DNA of 64,000 nt from Candidatus Melainabacteria bacterium. Lineage in GTDB: Bacteria; Cyanobacteriota; Vampirovibrionia; Obscuribacterales; Obscuribacteraceae. Below, one piece after another: positions 37,422 through 45,020 of this stretch; position 1 is the stretch's first letter; each line of letters begins with the position of its first letter. The stretch lies in contig RXJR01000023.1 in NCBI GenBank assembly GCA_003963305.1, positions 62,001-126,000 of the forward strand, written 5' to 3'. The notes beneath the pieces were generated by a model. It did no database searches, was not told where the DNA came from, and worked only from the letters and a program-made list of their open reading frames with translations. Position numbers and translations under genes: made by a program.

Positions 37422-38001
37422 CGTAGATGGTATTAAATCCGCCACCATTGCGAATCATCTGACTAGCGGAATTTTCTACATTCGCCATTCGCCCGCCTAA
37501 CAAACCATTCGTAGCGGAATAACGGATACCGGGGTCTGGTTGCCCAACGTTTGCTTGACCCTGAGAAGCGGCATACCGCTCCATCATCGTTCGGCGCAAA
37601 ACTCCTCGGGCGAAAGTTTGTTCAGCTGGCGTGGTTTGCCCCCACCCAGAAGATTGCTCGGAACCGCCCCAGCGACTCCCCAAGCCGGATGAAGACTGTT
37701 CGGAGCCGCCCCATCTACCTGATGAACTCGATTCGCCCCACCTGCCGCCGCCACTTGACTCAGACGAGCCCCAGCCGCTTGAAGGCTCCATACGGCTACC
37801 ACCATAGTGACTGCGAGCCTCGGACGCGTGGTAACCATTTTGGGGTTGCGCGGGCATGTGCAAGTCGCCATGGTAGTGGCTAGCAGCCTCGCTGGCACGA
37901 TAGCCATTTGGCTGATCTGGATTGGGCTGTCGCCAATTTTGAGCAGACGCCGTGGAGCAGCTTAAAAATGCCGCAAAAATAGCAAAAGTAATTCTTCGCA
38001 T
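37414..38001 (-). CDS. Secreted Gly/Ser/Trp-rich protein with WGGSEQSSG repeats
   Basis: 195 residues. A signal peptide (M-R-R-I-T-F-A-I-F-A-A-F-L-S-C, cleaved near A-S-A-Q) is followed by two N-G-Y-(R/H)-A-S-E-A-x-S-H-Y repeats (about 30-65), then a Gly/Ser/Trp stretch with W-G-G-S-E-Q-S-S repeats (about 73-120) and a more ordered C-terminal end (T-F-A-R-G-V-L-R-R-T-M-M-E-R-Y). Low complexity suggests a surface or matrix protein. The ATG at 38001 is chosen as the first residue of the signal peptide. Not assignable to a family. Confidence 0.7.
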   Translation of the reverse strand: MRRITFAIFAAFLSCSTASAQNWRQPNPDQPNGYRASEAASHYHGDLHMPAQPQNGYHASEARSHYGGSRMEPSSGWGSSESSGGGRWGESSSSGRWGGSEQSSSGLGSRWGGSEQSSGWGQTTPAEQTFARGVLRRTMMERYAASQGQANVGQPDPGIRYSATNGLLGGRMANVENSASQMIRNGGGFNTIYAP

Positions 38002-38202
38002 ACGCAAACTCAACTCAACGTGGATGACATTGTTATGCCCGGTAGAACTCAATCGAATCGGCTTTCAGTCGAAAAAACCGCACGAAAAACAGCAAAATCA
38101 AGGCGCTCTGTGGCACAACGAGATCCGCTTTGGCAATATCAGACATCCCTTACCTGGAAACACTCACTATTACTTCAACTCGGGCTGATATGTCCTTACG
38201 GT

Positions 38203-38291
38203 CCCTTACTTGAATGTAATTAATTCCATGACAATGACCGCTCACCAGTTGGCACTCGGCCCGCATGTATTTAACTACATTCAAGTAAGGG
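38203..38291. repeat. Inverted repeat, 21-bp arms, MITE-like or RNA hairpin
   Basis: Left arm 38203-38223 and right arm 38271-38291 are reverse complements with one mismatch in 21; the spacer is 47 bases. The arms begin CCCTTACTTGAATGTA. It sits in a ~395-bp gap between two leftward genes (38002-38396) that otherwise holds nothing I can name. No transposase gene or target-site duplication is evident. A small mobile element or a strong RNA hairpin are both possible. Confidence 0.65.
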
Positions 38292-38396
38292 TCAGAGAAC
38301 TAACATACCTGTTGCAATCATTTCTGGTGAGAGTTAACGCTGTCTTGCACCAAGTACAGTGGCAACAGCGAACACAGAAATTTTCCAAATCTTTGT

Positions 38397-39068
38397 TTAC
38401 TGATCGATCTTCTTATGCGACCGGACCCACTTGAGATTGTGAGCTGCCGGCTCATAGGAGGGATCCAATTTGCTAGCATCTTCAAAGCATTTTTCCGCTG
38501 CAGCGAACTTACCGTCGAGCACGTGTAACACGCCGTCGTTATTGAGTGCTGTATGTGGAAAAGAGTAAGCACGTTTTGTTCCGCTGTTAAATTCGGTTTC
38601 GCTTTTGACGAAAACAACTGGCGGTGCCTGCTTGTCCGGCGCCAAAACAATCGAAGTGCCACGCGGATGTCCCTGACTGAAGTCAAAATCAAAAACGAGA
38701 TAAGCGTCCCCGGTGGGCACGTATAAAAGCGGCCTCTTATCTATTGCTCGGATGGCCGCACTATCACACATGCTAAAACCGGAGCTCTTCACAATGCGCA
38801 CAACGGAAGCCTCACCGTTTCGCGTCGTCTTAAACGCTATTTGGATTCGATTACTTCCGTCTTTCGGTGGATACCAGGAGCGAACAATCTTTCGATCTAG
38901 ACTATCCAGACAGGCGCAATCAAAGATTGGCTTTCCGCTGGCAAGTGCTTGGTTCATGGACATGAGCAAATCGCGTTGTTGACTTTCTGCCAGAGTCTCA
39001 CACGCCCCAAGGAGAAGGCACATGAGCGTCAGAAGAGGTGCAAGTGTTCGTTTGTTGAAATACTTCAT
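38397..39068 (-). CDS. Probable lipoprotein with TonB-C-like domain and TPR
   Basis: 223 residues. The N-terminus is a lipoprotein-type leader with L-L-G-A-C as lipobox. The central part (about 60-125: I-V-R-S-W-Y-P-P, R-I-Q-I-A-F-K-T-T-R-N-G-E-A-S-V-V-R-I-V-K-S-S-G-F, A-A-I-R-A-I) fits the TonB C-terminal/energy-transducer fold, often found without TonB function. A TPR-like end (F-A-A-A-E-K-C-F-E-D-A) follows. The ATG at 39068 is the first Met ahead of the leader; an upstream TTG is also in frame. Function unknown; probably attached to the membrane. Confidence 0.7.
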   Translation of the reverse strand: MKYFNKRTLAPLLTLMCLLLGACETLAESQQRDLLMSMNQALASGKPIFDCACLDSLDRKIVRSWYPPKDGSNRIQIAFKTTRNGEASVVRIVKSSGFSMCDSAAIRAIDKRPLLYVPTGDAYLVFDFDFSQGHPRGTSIVLAPDKQAPPVVFVKSETEFNSGTKRAYSFPHTALNNDGVLHVLDGKFAAAEKCFEDASKLDPSYEPAAHNLKWVRSHKKIDQ

Positions 39069-39253
39069 TCTGTTATCAAAAAACTGTTTCAAAAGACGTC
39101 ATTAACGTTAAAAGTACCACAGTAAAAAACATTGCGAGCTTGAGGACGGAACGTTTGAACGCTAAAGACTCTGCCAAGGAGGACTCAAACAGCGGTAAAT
39201 ATTCAAAACGGGTAAAATAATAGCTTCCATTCTGAACTTTGTTGAGGTGATTC

Positions 39254-39691
39254 GTGGAACCGCTCATCGACCACATCCAGATAACCGTCAAAGATATCAC
39301 CGCTGCCGAGGGATTCTATGAAAAACTTCTGCCTCTGCTCGGATTCCAAGCCAACAGCAAGGGCAGTGCTGTAATTGACGAACATGAATTTCATGTCGTG
39401 GAGTGGAAGCATCCGCGATTATGTTTTGCCATTACGTCGCCCAGAAAGGCTTTTGCACACGATACTGTCAATCGCAGAAAGCCAGGAGCATTGCACCATC
39501 TTGCTTTTAAGGCCGCATCAAGGGAAGAAGTAAACGAGCTCTACGATGAACTGACGAAGATTGGTGCCACAATAGTAAGCCCTCCGCGAGACTATCCTGA
39601 ATATACGCCTGCAGGTTATTACGCCGTTTATTTCAAAGATCCGGACGGTATCAAGTACGAAATCGTGTACTACCCGCCTTCGCCGAATTAA
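39254..39691 (+). CDS. VOC superfamily (glyoxalase/dioxygenase-like) protein
   Basis: 145 residues, two beta-alpha-beta-beta-beta modules typical of vicinal-oxygen-chelate proteins. H7 in L-I-D-H-I-Q-I-T-V, H67 or H77 in the middle (A-L-H-H-L-A-F-K) and E near the end in K-Y-E-I-V-Y are candidate metal ligands. The last part F-K-D-P-D-G-I-K-Y-E is a family hallmark. Reaction not predictable (glyoxalase, dioxygenase or binding). Begins at GTG with GAGGTG upstream. Confidence 0.85.
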   Translation: MEPLIDHIQITVKDITAAEGFYEKLLPLLGFQANSKGSAVIDEHEFHVVEWKHPRLCFAITSPRKAFAHDTVNRRKPGALHHLAFKAASREEVNELYDELTKIGATIVSPPRDYPEYTPAGYYAVYFKDPDGIKYEIVYYPPSPN

Positions 39692-39828
39692 TAATCACCG
39701 ATCTTACTGGTAGCAGAAGCTGATGCAAAAGCTTATCAGATAAGGAATGCACTACCAGCAGTTTACTAGCGAAAAATTTCACAGCTTTCTTTAGGACAGC
39801 AATATAAAACCATTCGAGGAGGAACAAG

Positions 39829-40410
39829 ATGAGAGCACTAATTGCGGTGGCAGTACTTTTAGTAACCCTGACTGTTCCGGGAATGGCAGAAAACAAAAAA
39901 TATCCGAAAGCGAAAGTGAGTTTCGAAGATTACAAAGCTCTAGTGACAGAGGTTGAACCTCACAGAGCAAGTCGGCTGGTCGATCTGGATCAGTTTCTAA
40001 AAATGAGCCAGGAACCGGGAGTCATAATCTTGGACAGCCGCTCAACATTTCGATTTGATCGAATTCACCTTAAAGGCGCTAAACACCTTAGTTTTACAGA
40101 CTTCACGCAGAACAACCTGGCAAAAGTAATTCCGTCCTTCGACACGAAGATACTTATTTACTGCAACAACAACTTCGACGGCAACCAAACAGACTTCGCT
40201 TCAAAAGTGGCGGCACCACGCCCAAAAGCAAATAATGCAATTGCGTCTCAGATCGCATCGCAAGACAAACCGAGAATGATGGCTCTAAATGTTCCCACTT
40301 ACATAAATCTATACGGCTATGGCTACCACAATGTGTACGAATTGAATGAACTCGTTAAGGTCAACGATCGGCGGGTCGCTTTTGAAGGTACCATCGCGGA
40401 AGCGAAGTAG
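39829..40410 (+). CDS. Exported rhodanese-like protein with atypical active loop
   Basis: 193 residues with a strong ribosome site (GAGGAGGAAC). A signal peptide (1-20, cleaved near G-M-A-E) precedes a rhodanese fold: D-S-R-S-T-F-R-F-D-R-I-H-L-K-G-A (69-84) and the loop C112 in I-Y-C-N-N-N-F-D-G-N. Standard rhodaneses have C-x-x-G-x-R/S-S; this loop lacks that shape, so sulfur transfer is uncertain and a redox or binding role is possible. It would be periplasmic. Followed by the 549-residue secreted protein 30 bases on. Confidence 0.8.
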   Translation: MRALIAVAVLLVTLTVPGMAENKKYPKAKVSFEDYKALVTEVEPHRASRLVDLDQFLKMSQEPGVIILDSRSTFRFDRIHLKGAKHLSFTDFTQNNLAKVIPSFDTKILIYCNNNFDGNQTDFASKVAAPRPKANNAIASQIASQDKPRMMALNVPTYINLYGYGYHNVYELNELVKVNDRRVAFEGTIAEAK

Positions 40411-40440
40411 TGGACAGAGCACACTTTTCAGAGAGCTACA

Positions 40441-42090
40441 GTGACAGCACCGAGCCACATCAGCAAATTGAAAATCGAGACGATTGTCGCTCTTGTCACT
40501 GTTAGCTTATTGGGCAGTGCAATTTCGGCAGCGGCAAGAGAGCCTAATTACGTCATCTTTTCTTTTCAGACATCAGGTGGGTTTGCCCCGCCGGGTAAAA
40601 ACATCGGTGAGCCCACTGAGGATGTCTGGGACGCCGAGGAGCGCCGTCTTGTTGAGCAGCTGCGGCAAGAGTTCGGGGAACAGCGCCCTGGTCATCAGCA
40701 ACATATCGGTTTTTCAGTTGATCTCACACCGACCTTGAACGTGAGTCCAGAGCAACTCAAGACGGAAGTTAAGCTAGCTCTTGATCTCGCCGAGCTTAAC
40801 AACATACCTGTACTTTTCCATCTGGACGATCAGCATTTTTGGTGGCAAAGCCCCGAACTTAGCCGAAGTGCGGATATGGTTGAATGGTCCGATTTCCCGA
40901 AGAAAGGGCAGACGCACGGACCTGTTGTCCCCAATTACTGGCTTAATTGGGGCACACCAGTAGCGGTCTACCCTGCGCCTCCACCGTGCTTCGCCTGCGG
41001 CGCCTTCCGAGAGGCGCTTAGTAAGCGGCTTGAAATCGTTGCTTCGCTCACCGTGCCAAGGCTTAGCGCTTGGAGAAAGCAAGGGAAGGAGTATCTGCTG
41101 GCGGGTGTGGTAGCCGGAAATGAGACCCAGGTTCCGGACTTCAGTCACGGATATCCGGGCTACACAGGCGTTGGAGAGGCGGTTGGTGTTAATAAAGCAC
41201 AGAACCCGCCTCCGGTTGTGCGCATGTCGCCAGGCGAAATGGTACCCATCGGCTATCACTCGCTTTACGCAATGGGATACAACTGGGACTCCCTGCAGCG
41301 ACTCGCTCGCGCGCAGAACAAGAGCCTGGATCAAACAGTGAAGCAACTGTTCGACAAAGTGGCGCATGATTATGCCGAGTTCCAGGCGCAAACTCTCAAC
41401 GCAGCTGGTCTGCCGAAGAGTTTGATTTACACGCATTTCACAAGTGCAAATCACAGCGTGAACGAGTCCGCCAACGCTCCGCCATCGGCAGGTAGACCAG
41501 GTTCGAACAACCTGGCGCCTCCTATATCTAGTGCGATAAATGCATACAGCCGACCCGGCTTCACGGTCGTGCATGATGGTGTTGACCTCGATGCACTGGA
41601 AGCACAACTCAAAAATGCTCATGCTCCCGAAGACGGCAGGTCATGGGCTGTCGTTGAAAGCTACATATCCACTGGGCAGCCGGGGTTACCGCAGACACAG
41701 CAGCAATACGAAGAATACCTTGGTGGATTGTTTTCTCATGGAGCCAAGCTGGTAAACGTCCTGGGCTGGAATATTCCATCAGGGGAACCATTCGCCGTTA
41801 GAGGATCGGCAGCAGTGCCCGTCGTAAAAAAGTGGCTGGCAGGCGCGAACCTGCCGCCCACCTGGCACCGCTCGAAAGCTGCCGAGGAAACGAAAGAATC
41901 GATGCAAGCTGAATTTAAGGCACTGCAGAAGGTGGCAGCTGATGCGGTAGCGCGCGGATGTGATCCGCGTCAAGTGCAGGCGTTAATCGATTCCTTCAAC
42001 AAAGAATGCACACCACTGGCAAAGACAGGGCATCTTCCGGAGGCAAGAGCCATTATCGAACGGACAATCGCAAGACTGCGTGCATTGTGA
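40441..42090 (+). CDS. Exported protein, possible clan GH-A-like hydrolase
   Basis: 549 residues starting at GTG. A signal peptide (about 10-32) is followed by what looks like a TIM barrel: strands end in N-I-P-V-L-F-H-L-D-D (121-130), N227-E228 in A-G-V-V-A-G-N-E and W-A-V-V-E-S-Y. An N-E pair and a later Glu are the pattern of clan GH-A hydrolases, but no named family is recognised. A CFACG motif lies at 183-187. Composition is richer in GC than neighbours (by eye), a possible sign of transfer. The last ~70 residues are helical. The stop lies against an acyl-carrier-protein remnant on the other strand. Confidence 0.6.
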   Translation: MTAPSHISKLKIETIVALVTVSLLGSAISAAAREPNYVIFSFQTSGGFAPPGKNIGEPTEDVWDAEERRLVEQLRQEFGEQRPGHQQHIGFSVDLTPTLNVSPEQLKTEVKLALDLAELNNIPVLFHLDDQHFWWQSPELSRSADMVEWSDFPKKGQTHGPVVPNYWLNWGTPVAVYPAPPPCFACGAFREALSKRLEIVASLTVPRLSAWRKQGKEYLLAGVVAGNETQVPDFSHGYPGYTGVGEAVGVNKAQNPPPVVRMSPGEMVPIGYHSLYAMGYNWDSLQRLARAQNKSLDQTVKQLFDKVAHDYAEFQAQTLNAAGLPKSLIYTHFTSANHSVNESANAPPSAGRPGSNNLAPPISSAINAYSRPGFTVVHDGVDLDALEAQLKNAHAPEDGRSWAVVESYISTGQPGLPQTQQQYEEYLGGLFSHGAKLVNVLGWNIPSGEPFAVRGSAAVPVVKKWLAGANLPPTWHRSKAAEETKESMQAEFKALQKVAADAVARGCDPRQVQALIDSFNKECTPLAKTGHLPEARAIIERTIARLRAL

Positions 42091-42104
42091 TATTTGATCT
42101 GCGT

Positions 42105-42194
42105 CAGTCGATACGGAATATCTACACCGAACTCTTCCTCGATAGCGATCACAAGCTCAACTGTCTCAAGTCCCATTCCTACGCCTCCGCCCAT
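42105..42194 (-). pseudogene. Remnant of an acyl carrier protein-like gene
   Basis: The minus-strand frame from the ATG at 42194 reads G-M-G-L-E-T-V-E-L-V-I-A-I-E-E-E-F-G-V-D-I-P, which matches the helix II region of acyl carrier proteins after the phosphopantetheine site (consensus L-G-L-D-S-L-D-L-V-x-x-x-E-E-x-F). Here the usual Ser is Thr. The expected ~35 residues before it and ~30 after it are missing; the frame runs on into the end of the gene at 40441 without similarity. It overlaps the PhyH gene's stop codon by 16 bases. Most likely a broken gene cut by rearrangement. Confidence 0.45.
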
Positions 42195-42874
42195 TCAATG
42201 CCTGAAGGGAGAGCAGTGCCGGCATACTCCAGATGCAACACTCGTCGATGGTCCGGCACCTCCGCTATCGAAGAGCTATGTAAAATCAGCGGACGCATCG
42301 CGATGATGTCACCAGGATCCGCCGGACACACGAATGCAGCATGGCTGTCGCGAAAACTTCCGACTTGATCCGGCTCTAGAATTCCTCCGAGATGTGAACC
42401 GGCAATGAATTTGATAGCACCGTTAGCTTCTGAGCATGCATCAAGATGTATCCGCAAAGAAACCATTTTCTCCAGGATCGAGGCTGGCGGCTGAACGTGT
42501 AATATTTCATCCTTTGTCGACCAGGGACCATATCCTTCTAAATCAACTTTATTCTGAACTGGAATACTCAAGTCTTGATGCCAGGTTACGTACCAATTCG
42601 ACGCAGGTGTTTTGTCGAACAAAATAGCCCTCACCGGCAGTGGCGAACCTCCAAGAATCTGCTGAGCAATTTTGAATACAACGCCCGAATTTGCGAAGGT
42701 CCTGAGTGCTGAACAACGCTTGAGTAGATTTCGAAGACCAGGTACGGACTTTTCTTTGCGCGCCTCTTCTACAATATCGATGAGCTGCTCAATTTGAGGA
42801 GAGGGCACAACAGCATTAAAGACCGCAAAGCCGTCTCTTTCAAAGTCGGAAAGCTTTTCTAAGACCTGTTGCAT
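42179..42874 (-). CDS. Phytanoyl-CoA dioxygenase (PhyH) family oxygenase
   Basis: 231 residues. Fe(II)/2-oxoglutarate oxygenase: the iron ligands are H99 and D101 (W-H-Q-D) with H199 (L-I-L-H-S), and an Arg for 2-oxoglutarate at 210/211. Also typical are G-S-H near 159-161 and the D-G-F-A-V-F-N opening. Members hydroxylate lipid-CoA, amino acid or peptide substrates; this one is not specific. Start at ATG 42874 rather than a TTG three codons earlier. Overlaps a broken acyl-carrier gene, suggesting carrier-bound substrate originally; that is inference. Confidence 0.88.
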   Translation of the reverse strand: MQQVLEKLSDFERDGFAVFNAVVPSPQIEQLIDIVEEARKEKSVPGLRNLLKRCSALRTFANSGVVFKIAQQILGGSPLPVRAILFDKTPASNWYVTWHQDLSIPVQNKVDLEGYGPWSTKDEILHVQPPASILEKMVSLRIHLDACSEANGAIKFIAGSHLGGILEPDQVGSFRDSHAAFVCPADPGDIIAMRPLILHSSSIAEVPDHRRVLHLEYAGTALPSGIEWAEA

Positions 42875-42970
42875 AACTGTCAAATTCTATCACTTCGCAC
42901 AGTACGCTCGGAAATAGTCACGAAGAAAGCGAGCAGGAGATAATAGAGCTGAGAGCGCTTCCAAAAGTTT

Positions 42971-43405
42971 ATGTCTGACAAAAATCCCGAAACGCAAACT
43001 GAAACTGATCAAGGTGGTATCGCCCGCCGTCCGCCCACACGCGTTGGTACTGGAGGCGATTCTGAGAAATACGTATGTAGTTCCTGTAGGCGCCGGGTGG
43101 CACGCGCGAAACCAGTTCTGCCTTGTATGGCTGCGTATGTTTGTTGGAATTGCGAACGTTCCGGAAAGTGGATGCCTATCTTAGAATCTGAAATTGAAAA
43201 CCGGGTCTTCGCACCATGGTCCGACGCAGACGTTGCACATGCAAACGAATATCAGCGGTCCGCCAAATCGCTGCCATTCATTTGTGCCCTGGGCCACGCG
43301 TTGGTAGCGTACTGCGACGGCTATGTTTGCCCGAGATGCAATCACAAGTGTCTCTCATGGACCTATCCGTGGATTCTTGACGGTACTTGGAAAAAGGTAT
43401 TCTGA
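42971..43405 (+). CDS. Zinc-ribbon protein of unknown function
   Basis: 144 residues, cytoplasmic. Two Cys clusters: C-S-S-C (residues 36-39) with C-W-N-C about 20 residues later, and near the end C-G-x-x-... Y-V-C-P-R-C with a further Cys (H-K-C). Four-Cys ribbons of this kind bind zinc. No enzyme motif is seen. Followed 95 bases later by an ATP-grasp gene with the same direction; a functional link is possible but not shown. Confidence 0.65.
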   Translation: MSDKNPETQTETDQGGIARRPPTRVGTGGDSEKYVCSSCRRRVARAKPVLPCMAAYVCWNCERSGKWMPILESEIENRVFAPWSDADVAHANEYQRSAKSLPFICALGHALVAYCDGYVCPRCNHKCLSWTYPWILDGTWKKVF

Positions 43406-43500
43406 TGCTTCTGTCGATTGCGTCATGAATCCACTTCACAGGACACAAAACCGGGCTTATAATCCAGTATCCTTGGCGAACACGCCGCTCTTGCTTTCAA

Positions 43501-44406
43501 ATGATTATCGTTTATTGCCAATCTCCATTAGATAAAAAGCAGCCTGATGAAATGTATCGAGCTGAAGCCGAGGCATCTGCATCAATTGGTTTTGCAAGAC
43601 GGCTGATAGATTTTGAGGCGCTGGCCAACGAAGAGAACATCGAAAAATGTTTGCGGTTAATACCTCACTCGGCAGTGAAACTCTTCGGAGTTTATCGCGG
43701 CTGGATGATGTCACCCTCCAAATACGAGAAACTGTTCAATGGGCTCGCAGCGAAAGGCATAACGCTTATAAACAATCCCGAACAGTACAAGCATTGCCAT
43801 TACTTACCTGAGTGGATTTCAGAGATTGGCGACCAAACACCACGATCGTCAGTGCTAGCGCTTGATTCGGCGGAGCAACTTTCTTCTGAACTGCTCAAAG
43901 ATTGTCTTGCCAGCTTTGGCTCCAACCCAATTATCGTCAAAGATTTCGTGAAGTCAGAAAAGCACCACTGGGAAGATGCATGCTTCATCCAAAATGCATC
44001 AGATCTAGAGCACGCAATGAAAGTATGTCGGCGATTTCTTGAACTGCGCGGAACGGACCTCGAAGGCGGTCTAGTATTTCGCAAATTCATGAACTTCAAA
44101 AAGCTCGGAATCCATCCCAAAAGCAAAATGCCATTGACTGAAGAGTTCCGTGCTTTTGTGTTGGAAGGACGTCTTATGTCAGTCATGAAATACTGGGATG
44201 AAGTGCAATATCCGGCTGAAGCAGTAAGTTTCAACTCGCTACTAAATTCGGTGGCATCAGTACCTAGCAACTTTTTTACTGTAGATTTTGCTCGGCTTGA
44301 AACTGGTGAATGGATGATTATTGAATTGGGCGATGGGCAAGTTGCGGGCTTACCAGACAACATGGATACCACGAATTTCTACAAGGCACTCCGGCAGCTT
44401 GACTAA
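43501..44406 (+). CDS. ATP-grasp protein, R2K clade-like
   Basis: 301 residues. N-terminal part M-I-I-V-Y-C-Q-S-P and R-L-I-D-F is an alpha/beta domain; the ATP-grasp core has I-I-V-K-D-F-V-K-S-E-K-H-H-W-E-D-A-C, G-L-V-F-R-K-F-M and the metal-binding end W-M-I-I-E-L-G-D-G-Q-V-A-G-L-P. This matches predicted R2K-type ligases that attach amino acids or peptides to proteins. It is unlike the DUF4343-type one at 27813 in sequence but of the same superfamily. Sits between the zinc-ribbon gene and a toxin-antitoxin pair. Confidence 0.8.
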   Translation: MIIVYCQSPLDKKQPDEMYRAEAEASASIGFARRLIDFEALANEENIEKCLRLIPHSAVKLFGVYRGWMMSPSKYEKLFNGLAAKGITLINNPEQYKHCHYLPEWISEIGDQTPRSSVLALDSAEQLSSELLKDCLASFGSNPIIVKDFVKSEKHHWEDACFIQNASDLEHAMKVCRRFLELRGTDLEGGLVFRKFMNFKKLGIHPKSKMPLTEEFRAFVLEGRLMSVMKYWDEVQYPAEAVSFNSLLNSVASVPSNFFTVDFARLETGEWMIIELGDGQVAGLPDNMDTTNFYKALRQLD

Positions 44407-44500
44407 CTGGTCATTCCTGCGTGAATCCGTCAACGATTACTGGCATCAAACAAACTCCAGATTTCGACTGAATTCCGGGGTAGTAACCATGCCGCTTACC

Positions 44501-44545
44501 GTTTTTAGCACCTGGAGCGTTTTTAGCGCTTATAGCGTTTTTAGC
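44501..44545. promoter_or_regulatory. Three GTTTTTAGC repeats, exact 18-bp period, ahead of the toxin-antitoxin pair
   Basis: GTTTTTAGC begins at 44501, 44519 and 44537, with the intervening bases also G/C-A-T similar (AGCG flanks). It is 44 bases before the antitoxin ATG, followed by TATCAT at 44556-44561 that could be a -10 box. Spacing of about two helical turns suits cooperative binding by the antitoxin, giving autoregulation. Binding is inferred. Confidence 0.5.
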
Positions 44546-44588
44546 GTTTACATGCTATCATGACAACAAGTACCGCAAGAGCCTTGCT

Positions 44589-45020
44589 ATGTCACTAACT
44601 CTATTACCGCCAAAACATGAAGTCTACAAATTAGCGCTCATGCCAACAAAGCGCCGGAAACCTACTTTGGTCGACGCTGACGGTAGAGAAACCGAGCTGC
44701 CAGCAGAGATACTCGATCTCTTGTCTTTCGTCGTCGATGCATGGAAGCGCGGACATGGGGTGACTGTCACGGTTCAGTCGAAATTGGTTACGACTCAAGA
44801 AGCAGCCGATCTCATTGGCTGCTCCAGACAGCATGTTGTTTCATTGATGAATTCTGGAGCTTTGCCTGGAAGGAAAATCGGAACTCACCGCCGCATAAAA
44901 CTGGAAGATGTTCTGCAGTTTATTCAAGAAGACGACAAACGACGGGATGCCACAATGGCCGACCTTGTCGCATTAACGGAAGAAATTGGCGGCTACGAAA
45001 ACCAACGAGAGACGAGGTAG
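44589..45020 (+). CDS. HTH (excisionase-type) antitoxin
   Basis: 143 residues. The core is an excisionase-family helix-turn-helix (about 68-115): T-T-Q-E-A-A-D-L-I-G-C-S-R-Q-H-V-V-S-L-M-N-S-G-A-L-P-G-R-K-I-G-T-H-R-R-I. The C-terminal D-A-T-M-A-D-L-V-A-L-T-E-E-I-G-G-Y-E tail is the part that would wrap the toxin. Together with the overlapping PIN gene this is a type II toxin-antitoxin layout: antitoxin first, 35-base overlap. Three 18-bp spaced repeats ahead of it are candidate operators. Confidence 0.85.
   Translation: MSLTLLPPKHEVYKLALMPTKRRKPTLVDADGRETELPAEILDLLSFVVDAWKRGHGVTVTVQSKLVTTQEAADLIGCSRQHVVSLMNSGALPGRKIGTHRRIKLEDVLQFIQEDDKRRDATMADLVALTEEIGGYENQRETR

Noticed and set aside
41970-42104. 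C-terminal part of the acyl-carrier-like frame
   Set aside because: It runs into the 3' end of the gene at 40441 and loses all similarity, so only the first part is treated as a remnant.
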